Assembly (NCBI RefSeq): GCF_020907405.1
Contig: NZ_JAJJOE010000011.1
Coordinates: forward strand, 286,505 to 350,504
DNA length: 64,000 nt
Origin: Arthrobacter sp. zg-Y769
GTDB lineage: Bacteria; Actinomycetota; Actinomycetes; Actinomycetales; Micrococcaceae
Direction of reading: 5' to 3'
Shown here: positions 1 through 8,267 of the stretch, piece after piece
Layout of the letters: each line of letters starts with the position of its first letter
How positions within the stretch are numbered: the first letter of the stretch is position 1
Program-made: the position numbers and the translations under genes
The notes under the pieces: model-generated
What the model saw: only the letters and a program-made list of their open reading frames with translations
The model's database searches: none
Told to the model about the DNA's origin: nothing

Positions 1-272
1 GATTCACCGTGACTCCTTTGTCGTGAGCTAGTTCACATCTAAAACCATTGGAACAGCAATCTATTGATAAAGTCAATGATTGTTGAGGCGGGTCCCCCGG
101 GCGGGCAGCAGGCAGGGCAGCAGGCAGCTACGGCGGCGCAGGGGCGGGCGGCCGGCGCTATCTCCCGGTGTGCGTACCGCCGGCCTTCAGTGGCTTTTAA
201 GAATTCTCAAAGGAACAAGTTCGAGGATGGAACCGTAAGCGAACACCACTTATTCGGAGGTGAAACACCAAC

Positions 273-842
273 ATGGCTATGGGGAGCGGAGCTCGGAAAG
301 CCATCGTCTGGGGCGGCGGCGCCCTGGCCGGTGTCGGCCTGCTGGTTGCCAGTTTCTTTGCGGGTACCGCTGTAGGGGACAACGCGGAAGTTGAGCAGGC
401 CAGCACCACGACCCAGGAGCAGGACGCCGGGGAAACCGAGGGTCGGGATCTGTTCGAGGGCCAGGACGGGGAGGGCACCGAGGCCCAGGACACCGAGGAC
501 GGCCAGGACACCGACGCCCAGGATGAGCAGAACCGGGACGTCGACGGCGACGGCCGCGACGGCCACCATGACCGCGACGATGACCATGACCGCGATGGCG
601 ACGGTCCGAGGGCGAAGGATGCCGAGGACCAGGATGCCCGGGACCAGGACGCCGAGGACCAGGATGCCCGGGACCAGGATGCCCGGGACCAGGATGCCGA
701 GGACCAGGATGCCCGGGACCAGGACAACGGACCCGACGGACGGCACGGCCACGGCCCTGACGGCGGCCACGGCCATGACGACGGCGGACCGGAGGACCGG
801 GAAGCCGACAGCGAATCCGACAGCGAATCCGACCAGGCGTAG
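273..842 (+). CDS. Membrane-anchored acidic Asp/His-rich repeat protein, function unknown
   Basis: 189 aa. ATG preceded by a good Shine-Dalgarno (CGGAGGTG, about 12 bases upstream). Residues 9-32 form one hydrophobic, Gly/Ala-rich segment, either an uncleaved signal anchor or a signal peptide. The remainder is extremely acidic and low in complexity: a Gln/Glu/Asp stretch, a His/Asp cluster (HHDRDDDHDRD, about residues 97-108), a run of seven D-A-[E/R]-D-Q pentapeptides, then a second Gly/His/Asp segment and a Ser/Glu/Asp tail. No enzymatic motif is visible. The acid and His clusters suggest divalent-cation binding or a charged surface spacer (inference). It appears to be a single-gene unit, with a strong hairpin right after the stop. 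Confidence 0.72.
   Translation: MAMGSGARKAIVWGGGALAGVGLLVASFFAGTAVGDNAEVEQASTTTQEQDAGETEGRDLFEGQDGEGTEAQDTEDGQDTDAQDEQNRDVDGDGRDGHHDRDDDHDRDGDGPRAKDAEDQDARDQDAEDQDARDQDARDQDAEDQDARDQDNGPDGRHGHGPDGGHGHDDGGPEDREADSESDSESDQA
618..722 (+). repeat. Seven tandem 15-bp units encoding DA[E/R]DQ
   Basis: Seven in-frame copies of GAYGCCSRGGACCAG, alternating mainly between the GAG and CGG versions, code for the pentapeptide repeat of the acidic protein. Near-identity of the DNA copies suggests recent slippage expansion, so copy number is probably variable between strains. Confidence 0.9.
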
Positions 843-855
843 CAGCCGCAGCAAA

Positions 856-887
856 CGGGGGCCGGGTGCATAGGCACCCGGCCCCCG
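856..887 (+). terminator. Terminator-like hairpin after the repeat protein gene
   Basis: Perfect 14-bp arms (CGGGGGCCGGGTGC / GCACCCGGCCCCCG) around a 4-base loop, 14 bases past the stop codon. No T-run follows, so it may be a GC-only actinobacterial terminator or an mRNA-stabilising stem. Confidence 0.6.
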
Positions 888-968
888 TGGTGGCATAGAT
901 CCGGGCTCAAGAAGCGGGCGCTGCCGGCCCCGGGTAGCGTGGTGGATATCTCCGCAGGACAGTTATAG

Positions 969-1481
969 ATGCAGGACAGCCGGCAAGGGATAGAGGCCAT
1001 GGGCAGCGCATTCGTGGAGGACGGCAGCCGTCTCGCACGGCCCGCACGCAACTCCCGCCGGCTCGCCGACCTCACCCGGCTGCGGCGGGTACGGGACCGG
1101 ATCGACCGCGAGTATGGCCAACCGCTGGACGTCGAAGCACTCGCCCGCGGAATTTTCATGTCCGCCGGCCACCTCAGCCGCCAGTTCCGGCTGGCGTACG
1201 GGGAATCGCCGTACTCGTACCTCATGACCCGGCGCATCGAACGGGCTATGACCCTGCTGCGCTGCACCCTTCTGAGTGTCACGGACGTCTGCTTCGCCGT
1301 CGGGTGCTCCTCACCGGGAACCTTCAGTACCCGCTTCACCGAGCTTGTGGGTGTCCCGCAGGCAGCTTACCGGCGGGCGGCTGCGCGGCGGGAGCCCAGC
1401 CTGCCCGGATGCGTCGGGCGCCAGGTGCAAAGACCGATCAGAAAACAAGCAGGGCGGTTTGGGCCGCCCCGGAGAGGGTGA
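969..1481 (+). CDS. AraC-family transcriptional regulator
   Basis: 170 aa, essentially only a DNA-binding domain. Residues about 33-137 carry the paired helix-turn-helix motifs of AraC/XylS proteins: the first HTH around 'VEALARGIFMSAGHLSRQF', then the second around 'VTDVCFAVGCSSPGTFSTRF'. No N-terminal cupin sensor domain is present, which fits the short HTH-only AraC class. ATG at 999 is an alternative start. Its stop lies 5 bases before the start of the VOC protein, so both are probably one transcript, and the regulator may control that gene (inference). Confidence 0.85.
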   Translation: MQDSRQGIEAMGSAFVEDGSRLARPARNSRRLADLTRLRRVRDRIDREYGQPLDVEALARGIFMSAGHLSRQFRLAYGESPYSYLMTRRIERAMTLLRCTLLSVTDVCFAVGCSSPGTFSTRFTELVGVPQAAYRRAAARREPSLPGCVGRQVQRPIRKQAGRFGPPRRG

Positions 1482-1486
1482 GTTCG

Positions 1487-1897
1487 ATGGGCATTTCCAT
1501 CAATGCTGCTTTTCTTCCCCAGACGGACCCGGATGCCTCGCTGGCGTTCTACCGCGACGTTCTAGGCTTCGAAGTCCGCAACGACGTCGGCTACGGCGAC
1601 ATGCGGTGGATCACGGTGGGGCCGCCGGACCAGCCCGGGACGTCCATTGTGCTGGAACCGCCCGCGGCGGATCCCGGCGTTACCGACGCCGAGCGCCGGA
1701 CCATTGAAGAAATGATGGCCAAGGGCACCTATGCCGGAATGCTGCTGGCAACTGCCGATCTGGATGCGACGTTCGACCGCGCCGTCGCCGGGGGAGCAGA
1801 AGTCATCCAGGAGCCCATGGACCAGGACTGGGGCGCCCGCGACTGCGCCCTGCGGGACCCGGCCGGCAACCAGCTGCGGATCCAGGAACTGCGGTAG
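1487..1897 (+). CDS. VOC-family (glyoxalase/bleomycin resistance fold) protein
   Basis: 136 aa. Start set at ATG 1487 because GGAGAGG lies 10 bases upstream and the protein then begins at the canonical first strand of the VOC fold. One vicinal-oxygen-chelate module pair is visible: 'FLPQTDPDASLAFYRDVLGF' at the N-terminus and 'ALRDPAGNQLRIQEL' at the C-terminus. The last motif carries the conserved D-P-x-G-N and a likely metal-binding Glu. Substrate cannot be told from sequence; VOC proteins include dioxygenases, lyases and drug-binding proteins. It follows the AraC regulator by 5 bases. Confidence 0.82.
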   Translation: MGISINAAFLPQTDPDASLAFYRDVLGFEVRNDVGYGDMRWITVGPPDQPGTSIVLEPPAADPGVTDAERRTIEEMMAKGTYAGMLLATADLDATFDRAVAGGAEVIQEPMDQDWGARDCALRDPAGNQLRIQELR

Positions 1898-1899
1898 CT

Positions 1900-3105
1900 C
1901 TATTCCCGGCGCGGCTCGGGCACCAGATCCAGGAGGTGGGTCTCCACATAGTCCAGGGCCAGGCGGACCGCGCCGGTGGGCACCAGCATCGTCCCCAGGT
2001 TTGAGACGGCAACCCGGGGCGGCTTCACTACGTACCGGTCCAGCTCACGCGTCATGGCGGGCAGGAGCGCAGTCGCCGACGCCGCCACTGCACCGCCGAC
2101 CACGATCAGCCGCGGATCAAAGAACGAGGACACCAGTGCCAGCACCCGGGCCATCCGCCGGGCAATCCGGTCCAGGATTTCTTCGGCAACCGGATCCCCC
2201 GCCTCGGCTGCCTCGAAGACCAGCCGGGCTGAGGCACGGTTGGTATCCGGCCCCACGAGTTCCCGGATCCGTCCGTTGTGCCCTGCCTTCAACGCGGCGC
2301 TGCCCCAGAGCCGCGCGAGCTTGGCAATGCCGTCCTCGTTGCCCACTCCTTCCACCAACTCCAGCGCGCCCATGGCTCCGGTGCCGCCGGATGCACCGTG
2401 CAGCAGCCGTCCCGACTCGATGATGCCGCTGCCCAGGCGCTCGCCGGCCAGGATGACGGCCAGATTCTCTTCGCCTGCCCCCACCCCGCGCCAGCGCTCG
2501 GCCAGCGCCGCGAGCTTGGCATCGTTTTCCACCAGCAGCGGCCAGCCCCGGGAGTCGCTGAAGGTGGAGCTCAGCCCGAGGTCGAACATCGGCGCCACCT
2601 CCTGGCCGGGGACAACGGCGCCGGCGCCGTTGACCTGGGCGGCGATGCCCATTCCGGCGCACAGCACCGCTGCCGAGGAAATCCCGGCATCGGCCAGGGC
2701 GGCGTCGACGGCCTCGGTGACCACCCGGCGTCGTTGGTCCGGCTCCCCGCCGTGGCGGGGGAAGCGGGCCTCGGATTCGCCGACGACGGCGCCCGAAAGG
2801 TCCGCGGCCAGCACCCGGACGGTGGCGATGCCGACGTCGAGCCCCAGGACGTAGCCGGCGTTCTCGTTGAATTCGAAGCGCCGGGCCGGCCGGCCTTTTT
2901 GCCGGTCGATCCGCGGGGACATCGTTTCCCGGGCCCAGCCCCGGGCAATCAGGTCATCGCACACGGCAATAACCGTTGCGCGCGTCAGGCCCGTGGCCTG
3001 GATCAGGTCGGTACCCGTGACGGACGGGGCAGCACGGAGCACCTCCAGCACTGCCCGCAGGTTGGTGCGGCGCAGCAGCTGCGGAGTGTTTGCGGAGGCA
3101 TCCAT
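1900..3105 (-). CDS. ROK-family transcriptional repressor (NagC/XylR type)
   Basis: 401 aa: N-terminal winged helix (about residues 10-75, 'TGTDLIQATGLTRATVIAVC') followed by a ROK sugar-kinase-like domain (phosphate motif 'GLDVGIATVRVLAADLSG'). The zinc motif CxCGxxGCxE and the ExGH motif usual in ROK proteins are missing: the matching stretch reads 'HGASGGTGAMGALELVEG' with no cysteine, so it is very unlikely to be an active kinase. ATG has AAAGG 8 bases upstream. It is divergent from gap across a 96-bp gap holding a palindrome, so control of gap and itself in response to a sugar or sugar phosphate is the likely role (inference). Confidence 0.88.
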   Translation of the reverse strand: MDASANTPQLLRRTNLRAVLEVLRAAPSVTGTDLIQATGLTRATVIAVCDDLIARGWARETMSPRIDRQKGRPARRFEFNENAGYVLGLDVGIATVRVLAADLSGAVVGESEARFPRHGGEPDQRRRVVTEAVDAALADAGISSAAVLCAGMGIAAQVNGAGAVVPGQEVAPMFDLGLSSTFSDSRGWPLLVENDAKLAALAERWRGVGAGEENLAVILAGERLGSGIIESGRLLHGASGGTGAMGALELVEGVGNEDGIAKLARLWGSAALKAGHNGRIRELVGPDTNRASARLVFEAAEAGDPVAEEILDRIARRMARVLALVSSFFDPRLIVVGGAVAASATALLPAMTRELDRYVVKPPRVAVSNLGTMLVPTGAVRLALDYVETHLLDLVPEPRRE

Positions 3106-3116
3106 GTAAGTGGCCT

Positions 3117-3145
3117 TTGACGTGTGGCGGTAATAACAGCATAAT
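3117..3145 (+). promoter_or_regulatory. Predicted sigma-70-type promoter of gap
   Basis: TTGACG (3117-3122) and CATAAT (3140-3145) separated by 17 bases; both are close to consensus. The predicted start point, near 3152, lies just before the palindrome. Confidence 0.6.
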
Positions 3146-3150
3146 TATAG

Positions 3151-4209
<1,059 letters not shown>

Positions 4210-4221
4210 TCAGCACCAAGC

Positions 4222-4269
4222 ACGACGGCGCCGCGCCGGGCTCCCTGAGGGTCCGGGCGGCGCCGTCGT
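4222..4269 (+). terminator. Intrinsic terminator of gap
   Basis: Perfect 13-bp arms (ACGACGGCGCCGC at 4222-4234, GCGGCGCCGTCGT at 4257-4269) followed by CGTTTAA, 12 bases past the gap stop. Confidence 0.8.
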
Positions 4270-4304
4270 CGTTTAACGTTGCGGTGCCGTTCCAAGAGCA
4301 GCCC

Positions 4305-4514
4305 ATGCGGGCTCCGGGCGGCCGGTTCCATGACGATTCACCGCGGCCCGCCCTGGGGATGAAGACCAGCAGTTATGATGTCCGGCAGGAGATCATCATC
4401 GACCCTGCCACCGGCCAGCCCATTGGTGAGCGCGAGGTCCTGCGCGGCATTCCTGCCGGAACGGCAACGGCCTGGACTGCCGTCACTACCTCCGTAGTGG
4501 ATTCAGCACCGTAG
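4305..4514 (+). pseudogene. Remnant resembling the C-terminus of a CU044_5270-type protein
   Basis: 69-codon ORF from ATG 4305, no clear ribosome binding site. The segment 'EIIIDPATGQPIGEREV' and terminal 'AWTAVTTSVVDSAP' look like the last strands of the actinobacterial CU044_5270-type family, usually more than 300 aa with an N-terminal membrane segment and paired with ECF sigma factors. Everything upstream of this tail is missing, because the gap gene and its terminator occupy that place. I read it as a decayed fragment; a functional short protein cannot be excluded. The family match is from memory and is moderate in strength. Confidence 0.45.
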
Positions 4515-4545
4515 GTTTGCCGAAACCTCTTGTGTAATCTGTCGT

Positions 4546-4588
4546 TTATCGATAATTATTGGTTGTCCTTCAATCGAATCAGTTCGAT
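4546..4588. promoter_or_regulatory. Two palindromes upstream of the DUF2975/XRE pair
   Basis: TTATCGATAA (4546-4555, perfect) and ATCGAA-TCAG-TTCGAT (4573-4588, perfect arms) share the ATCGA half-site. They lie 22-64 bases before the DUF2975 start. They are good candidates for operators of the small XRE repressor encoded by the second gene (autoregulation, inferred). Confidence 0.45.
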
Positions 4589-4609
4589 AGGTGCGGCAGG
4601 GAGCGCGTG

Positions 4610-5101
4610 ATGGGAAGAACCACCATCCTGGTGTTGCGGATAGTCCTGGCTCTGGTGCTCGTCGGCACCCTGTTTGTCCAGGCGGTGATGGTGCCCTTGT
4701 TCGGTATCGACCTGGCCGAAGCCGGTGCGGAAGCGGTCCGGGTGCCAGTGCTCCTTATCGTGGTGCTGGGCATCCTCGCGTTCCAGGTCTGCCTGGTCTG
4801 CGTCTGGCGGCTGCTGACCATGGTGCGCCGGGGACCGGTCTTCTCCTCCGCCGCCTTCCGCTACGTGGATGTGATCATTGGTGCGATCACTGCCGCAGCC
4901 CTGCTGCTGTTCGCGCTGGGCACGGTGCTGGCCCCGGGCGAGGAAGTGGCGCCGGGCATTGTCCTGCTGATCGGCGGCATGGGGATTACCGTTGCGGCCG
5001 GCGCCCTGCTCGTCCTGGTGATGCGCGCACTGCTGGCCTCCGCCGTCGCCACGGCTGCCGAAGCCGCCCGTCTGCGCACCGAACTGGGCGGTGTCATCTG
5101 A
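4610..5101 (+). CDS. DUF2975-family membrane protein
   Basis: 163 aa with four hydrophobic segments (about residues 5-28, 44-66, 86-108, 117-140), all short-looped, typical of DUF2975 inner-membrane proteins. Start at ATG 4610, with GCAGGGAG just upstream; GTG 4607 is an alternative. The stop overlaps the next gene (TGATG), so the two are translationally coupled. DUF2975 proteins regularly pair with a small XRE regulator (YozG-like); their biochemical role is not known. No catalytic motif is seen. Confidence 0.82.
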   Translation: MGRTTILVLRIVLALVLVGTLFVQAVMVPLFGIDLAEAGAEAVRVPVLLIVVLGILAFQVCLVCVWRLLTMVRRGPVFSSAAFRYVDVIIGAITAAALLLFALGTVLAPGEEVAPGIVLLIGGMGITVAAGALLVLVMRALLASAVATAAEAARLRTELGGVI

Positions 5102-5394
5102 TGCCGATCATCGTGGACATTGACGTGATGCTCGCCAAGCGGAAAATGCCCGTGGGCACCCTGGCCGAACGGATCGGCATCACCCCCGCAAACCTTGCGG
5201 TCCTGAAAAACGGCCGCGCCAAGGCGGTCCGCTTCACCACCCTGGCCGCCCTTTGCGAGGCGCTGGACTGCCAGCCCGGTGAACTCCTCCGGTGGGAGCC
5301 GGAGGAAGGGGACGGGGACGCGCTGGACGGCGGCGTCCTGCCGCACTCGGGTTCCCGGGACTCCGCTGCGGCGGATATCCGCGCCCGGGAGTAG
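5101..5394 (+). CDS. Small XRE (Cro/CI-type) HTH regulator, YozG-like
   Basis: 97 aa. Residues 4-66 form a Cro/CI helix-turn-helix; the recognition portion is 'RIGITPANLAVLKNGRAK', ending in the family-typical 'ALCEALDCQPGELLRWEP'. The last 25 residues are a loose acidic tail. Start overlaps the stop of the DUF2975 gene by one base. In this gene pair the regulator usually represses its own operon; two ATCGA-containing palindromes upstream are possible binding sites. Confidence 0.88.
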   Translation: MPIIVDIDVMLAKRKMPVGTLAERIGITPANLAVLKNGRAKAVRFTTLAALCEALDCQPGELLRWEPEEGDGDALDGGVLPHSGSRDSAAADIRARE

Positions 5395-5432
5395 CTGCCA
5401 GGGGTCACGGTGCCGCTCGTGGCTGGTCTCGG

Positions 5433-6224
5433 TCACGGCCAGGAGTCCTCCTCCTCGTGGCAGATGACCATCTCCCGGACCTCGCAGCCCCTCGGCTGGC
5501 CCAGTACAAACAGGATCGCGGCAGCCACGTTTTCCGGATCGTTCAGCCGCGAATCGTCCTGCGGCCGGTACTGCTCGGTGCGGTCGTCGAAGAACCGGGT
5601 CTTCATCCCGGCCGGAATCATGGTGGTGACGCCTATCCGGCCGCGGGTTTCGGCCGCCAGTGCACGGCTGAACCCGACCACGCCGAACTTCGAGGCGCAG
5701 TACGCCGTTGCATCCGAAACCGCCTTGATGCCCAGCGAGGACGCCACCGTGACCACCCGGCCGTGGCTGCGCTGCAGATGCGGCAGCGCCGCGCGGACCA
5801 CGGAGACGGTGCCCATCAGGTTCACGCCGATGACTTTCTCCCATTCCTCCGCCGCCACGTCCTCCAGCCGGCCGCAGCGGTCGATCCCGGCCGCGGTCAC
5901 CACGGCATCCAGTCCGCCGAGGTCCGCCGCGGCCTGTTCCACCGCCGCTTCGACGGCGGCCCGGTCGGCCACATCCGCCTGGAAGGCCTTCACCCCGGCC
6001 ACGTTGCTGATATCCCGGTCCAGGACGACGGCGATGCCGCCCGCAGCGGTGACGGCGGAGACGACGGCGGCACCCAGCCCGGAATTGCCGCCGGTCACCA
6101 GGACCCGGCCGGTGAACACCGCGGGAAGGGGGAGCGTTGGGAGGAGGGGGTCCGGGATGGGGAGAGGACCGGGCACAGGATCCGGGAGGGAGGCCGGCAC
6201 GGGGACCGCGGGGGACAGGCTCAT
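5433..6224 (-). CDS. Classical SDR-family NAD(P)-dependent oxidoreductase
   Basis: 263 aa. Cofactor motif 'VTGGNSGLG' (about residues 43-51), NAG-equivalent 'VTAAGID', catalytic Ser ('VASSLG') and 'YCASK' (Tyr-x-x-x-Lys). The first 36 residues are an odd Pro-rich run of P-x-P repeats before the fold begins, so a later start or a genuine extension is possible. It is the last gene of the heptose cluster, 55 bp after hldE. It is a short classical SDR, not the extended-SDR epimerase HldD, so it should not be taken as the 6-epimerase. Substrate unknown; reduction of a sugar or glycan precursor is one guess. Confidence 0.85.
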   Translation of the reverse strand: MSLSPAVPVPASLPDPVPGPLPIPDPLLPTLPLPAVFTGRVLVTGGNSGLGAAVVSAVTAAGGIAVVLDRDISNVAGVKAFQADVADRAAVEAAVEQAAADLGGLDAVVTAAGIDRCGRLEDVAAEEWEKVIGVNLMGTVSVVRAALPHLQRSHGRVVTVASSLGIKAVSDATAYCASKFGVVGFSRALAAETRGRIGVTTMIPAGMKTRFFDDRTEQYRPQDDSRLNDPENVAAAILFVLGQPRGCEVREMVICHEEEDSWP

Positions 6225-6279
6225 GGGAAGTCCTTTCGATGGAACGGGTAGGGGCGGTGGAGACAGGGCATGGGGCCGC

Positions 6280-7644
6280 TCAGCCGACCTTCGCCAGCGC
6301 CGAGGCCAAAGCCGTGGTGGAACGGGCCGGATGGAACGGGACCGTGACGGTTTCCCCGCCCCAGGAGCGGATCAGCGCGGCCTCCGGGAGTTGGTCTTCG
6401 CGGTAGTCGCCGCCCTTGACCCAGATGTCCGGCCGCAGCCGCTCCAGCACCGCCGCCGGGGTGTCCTCCTCGAAGACCAGCACCCCGTCCACGCATTCCA
6501 GGGACTGCAGCAGTTCCGCCCGGTCTTCGGCGCCGATGATCGGGCGCTGCTCGCCCTTGAGCCGGCGGACCGAGTCATCGGAATTGAGGCAGACAATCAA
6601 ACAGTCGCCCAGCCCGCGGGCGGCCAGCAGGGTGCGGGCGTGTCCGGCGTGCAGCAGATCGAAGCAGCCGCCGGTGGCCACCACGGTTCCGCCGCGCTCC
6701 CGGACCCGTGCCACCGCCGCCAGGGCGTCCGGCGGCTCGCCGCCCGGCAGCCGCAGCGGTTCTTCCGCCTCCAGACCGGATACGCCGCCGCCGGCCAGGA
6801 AGGCGGCCGCCGCCTGCACCGCGCCTTCGGCAGCAGCTTGGAGCCCGTCGCCGTCGAGCAGCCGGACGGTGAGGGACGCGGCAAACCGGTCACCGGCACC
6901 GCAGGTGTCGTCGACGGAAATCTTCGGGGCGGGAAGAACCTGCGCAAGGCCCGCCGCGGGGAGGGCCAACGCGCCCTGCGCCCCCATGGTGAGCACCACG
7001 GACCGGCTTTGCCAGCGGGTCAGCAGCCGTTCGGCCGCGCGCAGTGCCGCCGGAACCCCGCCCGTCGCCTCGTCGGCAGCGGACAGGGCCTCGGCCAGGT
7101 TCGGAGTGACGGCGGCGACGCCGGGCACCGGATCGGACCCGGCCGGATGCGGGTCCCAGACCACGGGAATGCGTTGGGCCAGAGTCTCCAGCAGCGTCCG
7201 GAGGGCCGGATTGGCGGTCAGCCCGCGCCCGTAGTCGGCGACCACCACCGCGTCCGCGCCCGCGACGACGGAGAGCATCTGGGCGGTGACCGCAGGAACC
7301 GGCGCGGGGGAGCAGCCGGAATCGAAGCGGACCACGGCGTGGGTGCCGGCCCGGATCCGGGTTTTCACCGGGGTGGGGGCATCGGACGGGCCGCTGGTCA
7401 GGGGGATGCCGGCCAGCGCGGCCCGCAGCAGTCCGGAAGCGTCGTCGTCGGAGAGCACCGTCACCAGGTGGACCTGCCGGCCGTCCCGCTCCAGCATCCG
7501 CGCCACCAGGCCCGCCCCGCCGGCCCGGCGGCCGACGTCGTCCACCTCCACCACGGGCACCGGCGCGTCGGGGGAGAGGCGCTGGGCGGAACCGGAAATG
7601 TCCGTATCCAGCAGGACATCGCCGACCACGACTATTCTCTTCAC
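6280..7644 (-). CDS. hldE: Bifunctional heptose 7-phosphate kinase / heptose 1-phosphate adenylyltransferase
   Basis: 454 aa, HldE-like. Residues 1-300 are a PfkB/ribokinase-type kinase with the catalytic 'DTCGAGDRF' motif (about residue 247). From residue about 320 comes a nucleotidyltransferase domain with 'GGCFDLLHAGH' (HxGH) and 'WVKGGDYREDQLPEA', as in HldE C-terminal domains. Expected reactions: D-glycero-D-manno-heptose 7-phosphate to the 1,7-bisphosphate, and later heptose 1-phosphate plus ATP to ADP-heptose. GTG start overlaps the gmhA stop by four bases (GTGA) and has AGGAGG upstream. With gmhA and gmhB in the same operon the route is complete. Confidence 0.9.
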   Translation of the reverse strand: MKRIVVVGDVLLDTDISGSAQRLSPDAPVPVVEVDDVGRRAGGAGLVARMLERDGRQVHLVTVLSDDDASGLLRAALAGIPLTSGPSDAPTPVKTRIRAGTHAVVRFDSGCSPAPVPAVTAQMLSVVAGADAVVVADYGRGLTANPALRTLLETLAQRIPVVWDPHPAGSDPVPGVAAVTPNLAEALSAADEATGGVPAALRAAERLLTRWQSRSVVLTMGAQGALALPAAGLAQVLPAPKISVDDTCGAGDRFAASLTVRLLDGDGLQAAAEGAVQAAAAFLAGGGVSGLEAEEPLRLPGGEPPDALAAVARVRERGGTVVATGGCFDLLHAGHARTLLAARGLGDCLIVCLNSDDSVRRLKGEQRPIIGAEDRAELLQSLECVDGVLVFEEDTPAAVLERLRPDIWVKGGDYREDQLPEAALIRSWGGETVTVPFHPARSTTALASALAKVG

Positions 7645-8267
7645 GGTGTTCCTCCTGCATCGGTGCGCCGCGCGACCTCGGCGTCGAAGGACCGGCAGAG
7701 CGCATGCAGGGCCACCAGATGGGCCTCCTGTGCATTGGCTGCCGGCGCGTCAATGGCGATGAAGTCCTCGCACGCCGCCGCGAGGGGGTTCGGTGCCCGG
7801 CCGGTCAAGGCCCAGGTGCGCAGCCCCGCCCCGTGCGCGGCCTGCACGGCGGCGAGCAGGTTGGGGCTGGCGCCGCTGGTGGAGAAGAGGATCAGGACGT
7901 CCCCGGGCCTGCCGTGGCCCTGCACCTGCCGGGCGTAGAGCTGCTCGAAGCCGTAATCGTTGGCGATTGCGGTCACCGCTGAGGTCTCCGCATGCAGGGC
8001 GATGGCGGAAAACGGCCGGCGCTCGCCATCGAACCGTCCCACAAGTTCGGCGCTCAGATGCTGGGCTTCGGCGGCGGACCCGCCGTTTCCCGCGGTCAGC
8101 AGCCGGTGCCCGGCCAGCAGGCGGACCGCCAGCTCGATGCCCCACTGCGTCAGGTGTCCGGCCTGCCGCTGGACGGAGAGCAGGGCGGGCTGCGCATGGG
8201 CGAGATGGTCCAGCACTGCCTGCTCCGGTCCGGAGACGGGCGCGGTTACCGGTGATTCGATGCTCAC
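7641..8267 (-). CDS. gmhA: SIS-domain sedoheptulose 7-phosphate isomerase
   Basis: 208 aa. Start set at GTG 8267: GGGAGG is upstream and the codon overlaps the preceding stop (GTGA). SIS fold with the GmhA signature 'GNGGSAAEAQHLSAELVGRF' (from about residue 60) and the phosphate-binding 'LFSTSGASPN' loop. It converts sedoheptulose 7-phosphate to D-glycero-D-manno-heptose 7-phosphate, the first committed step towards ADP-heptose. Overlaps hldE downstream. A DnaA-initiator-associating DiaA-like SIS protein is the alternative reading, unlikely in this context. Confidence 0.88.
   Translation of the reverse strand: MSIESPVTAPVSGPEQAVLDHLAHAQPALLSVQRQAGHLTQWGIELAVRLLAGHRLLTAGNGGSAAEAQHLSAELVGRFDGERRPFSAIALHAETSAVTAIANDYGFEQLYARQVQGHGRPGDVLILFSTSGASPNLLAAVQAAHGAGLRTWALTGRAPNPLAAACEDFIAIDAPAANAQEAHLVALHALCRSFDAEVARRTDAGGTP

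Noticed and set aside
1..272. ORF at 64-375 and any gene in the left edge
   Set aside because: The ORF overlaps the repeat-protein start, has Gly/Ala/Gln low complexity and no ribosome binding site; otherwise only a small ATTGA..TCAAT dyad is seen.
207..896. Antisense ORF of hydrophobic V-P-G-I-L repeats opposite the acidic repeat protein
   Set aside because: Produced by reading the 15-bp repeats backwards; the plus-strand gene has the Shine-Dalgarno and a membrane segment in the right place.
5433..6224. SDR as the missing heptose epimerase HldD
   Set aside because: It is a short classical SDR with YxxxK in the usual place and lacks extended-SDR length and features.
5410..7938. 842-codon plus-strand ORF opposite hldE and gmhA
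   Set aside because: It mirrors the well-supported minus-strand genes; long antisense frames are expected at this GC content, and it shows no domain.
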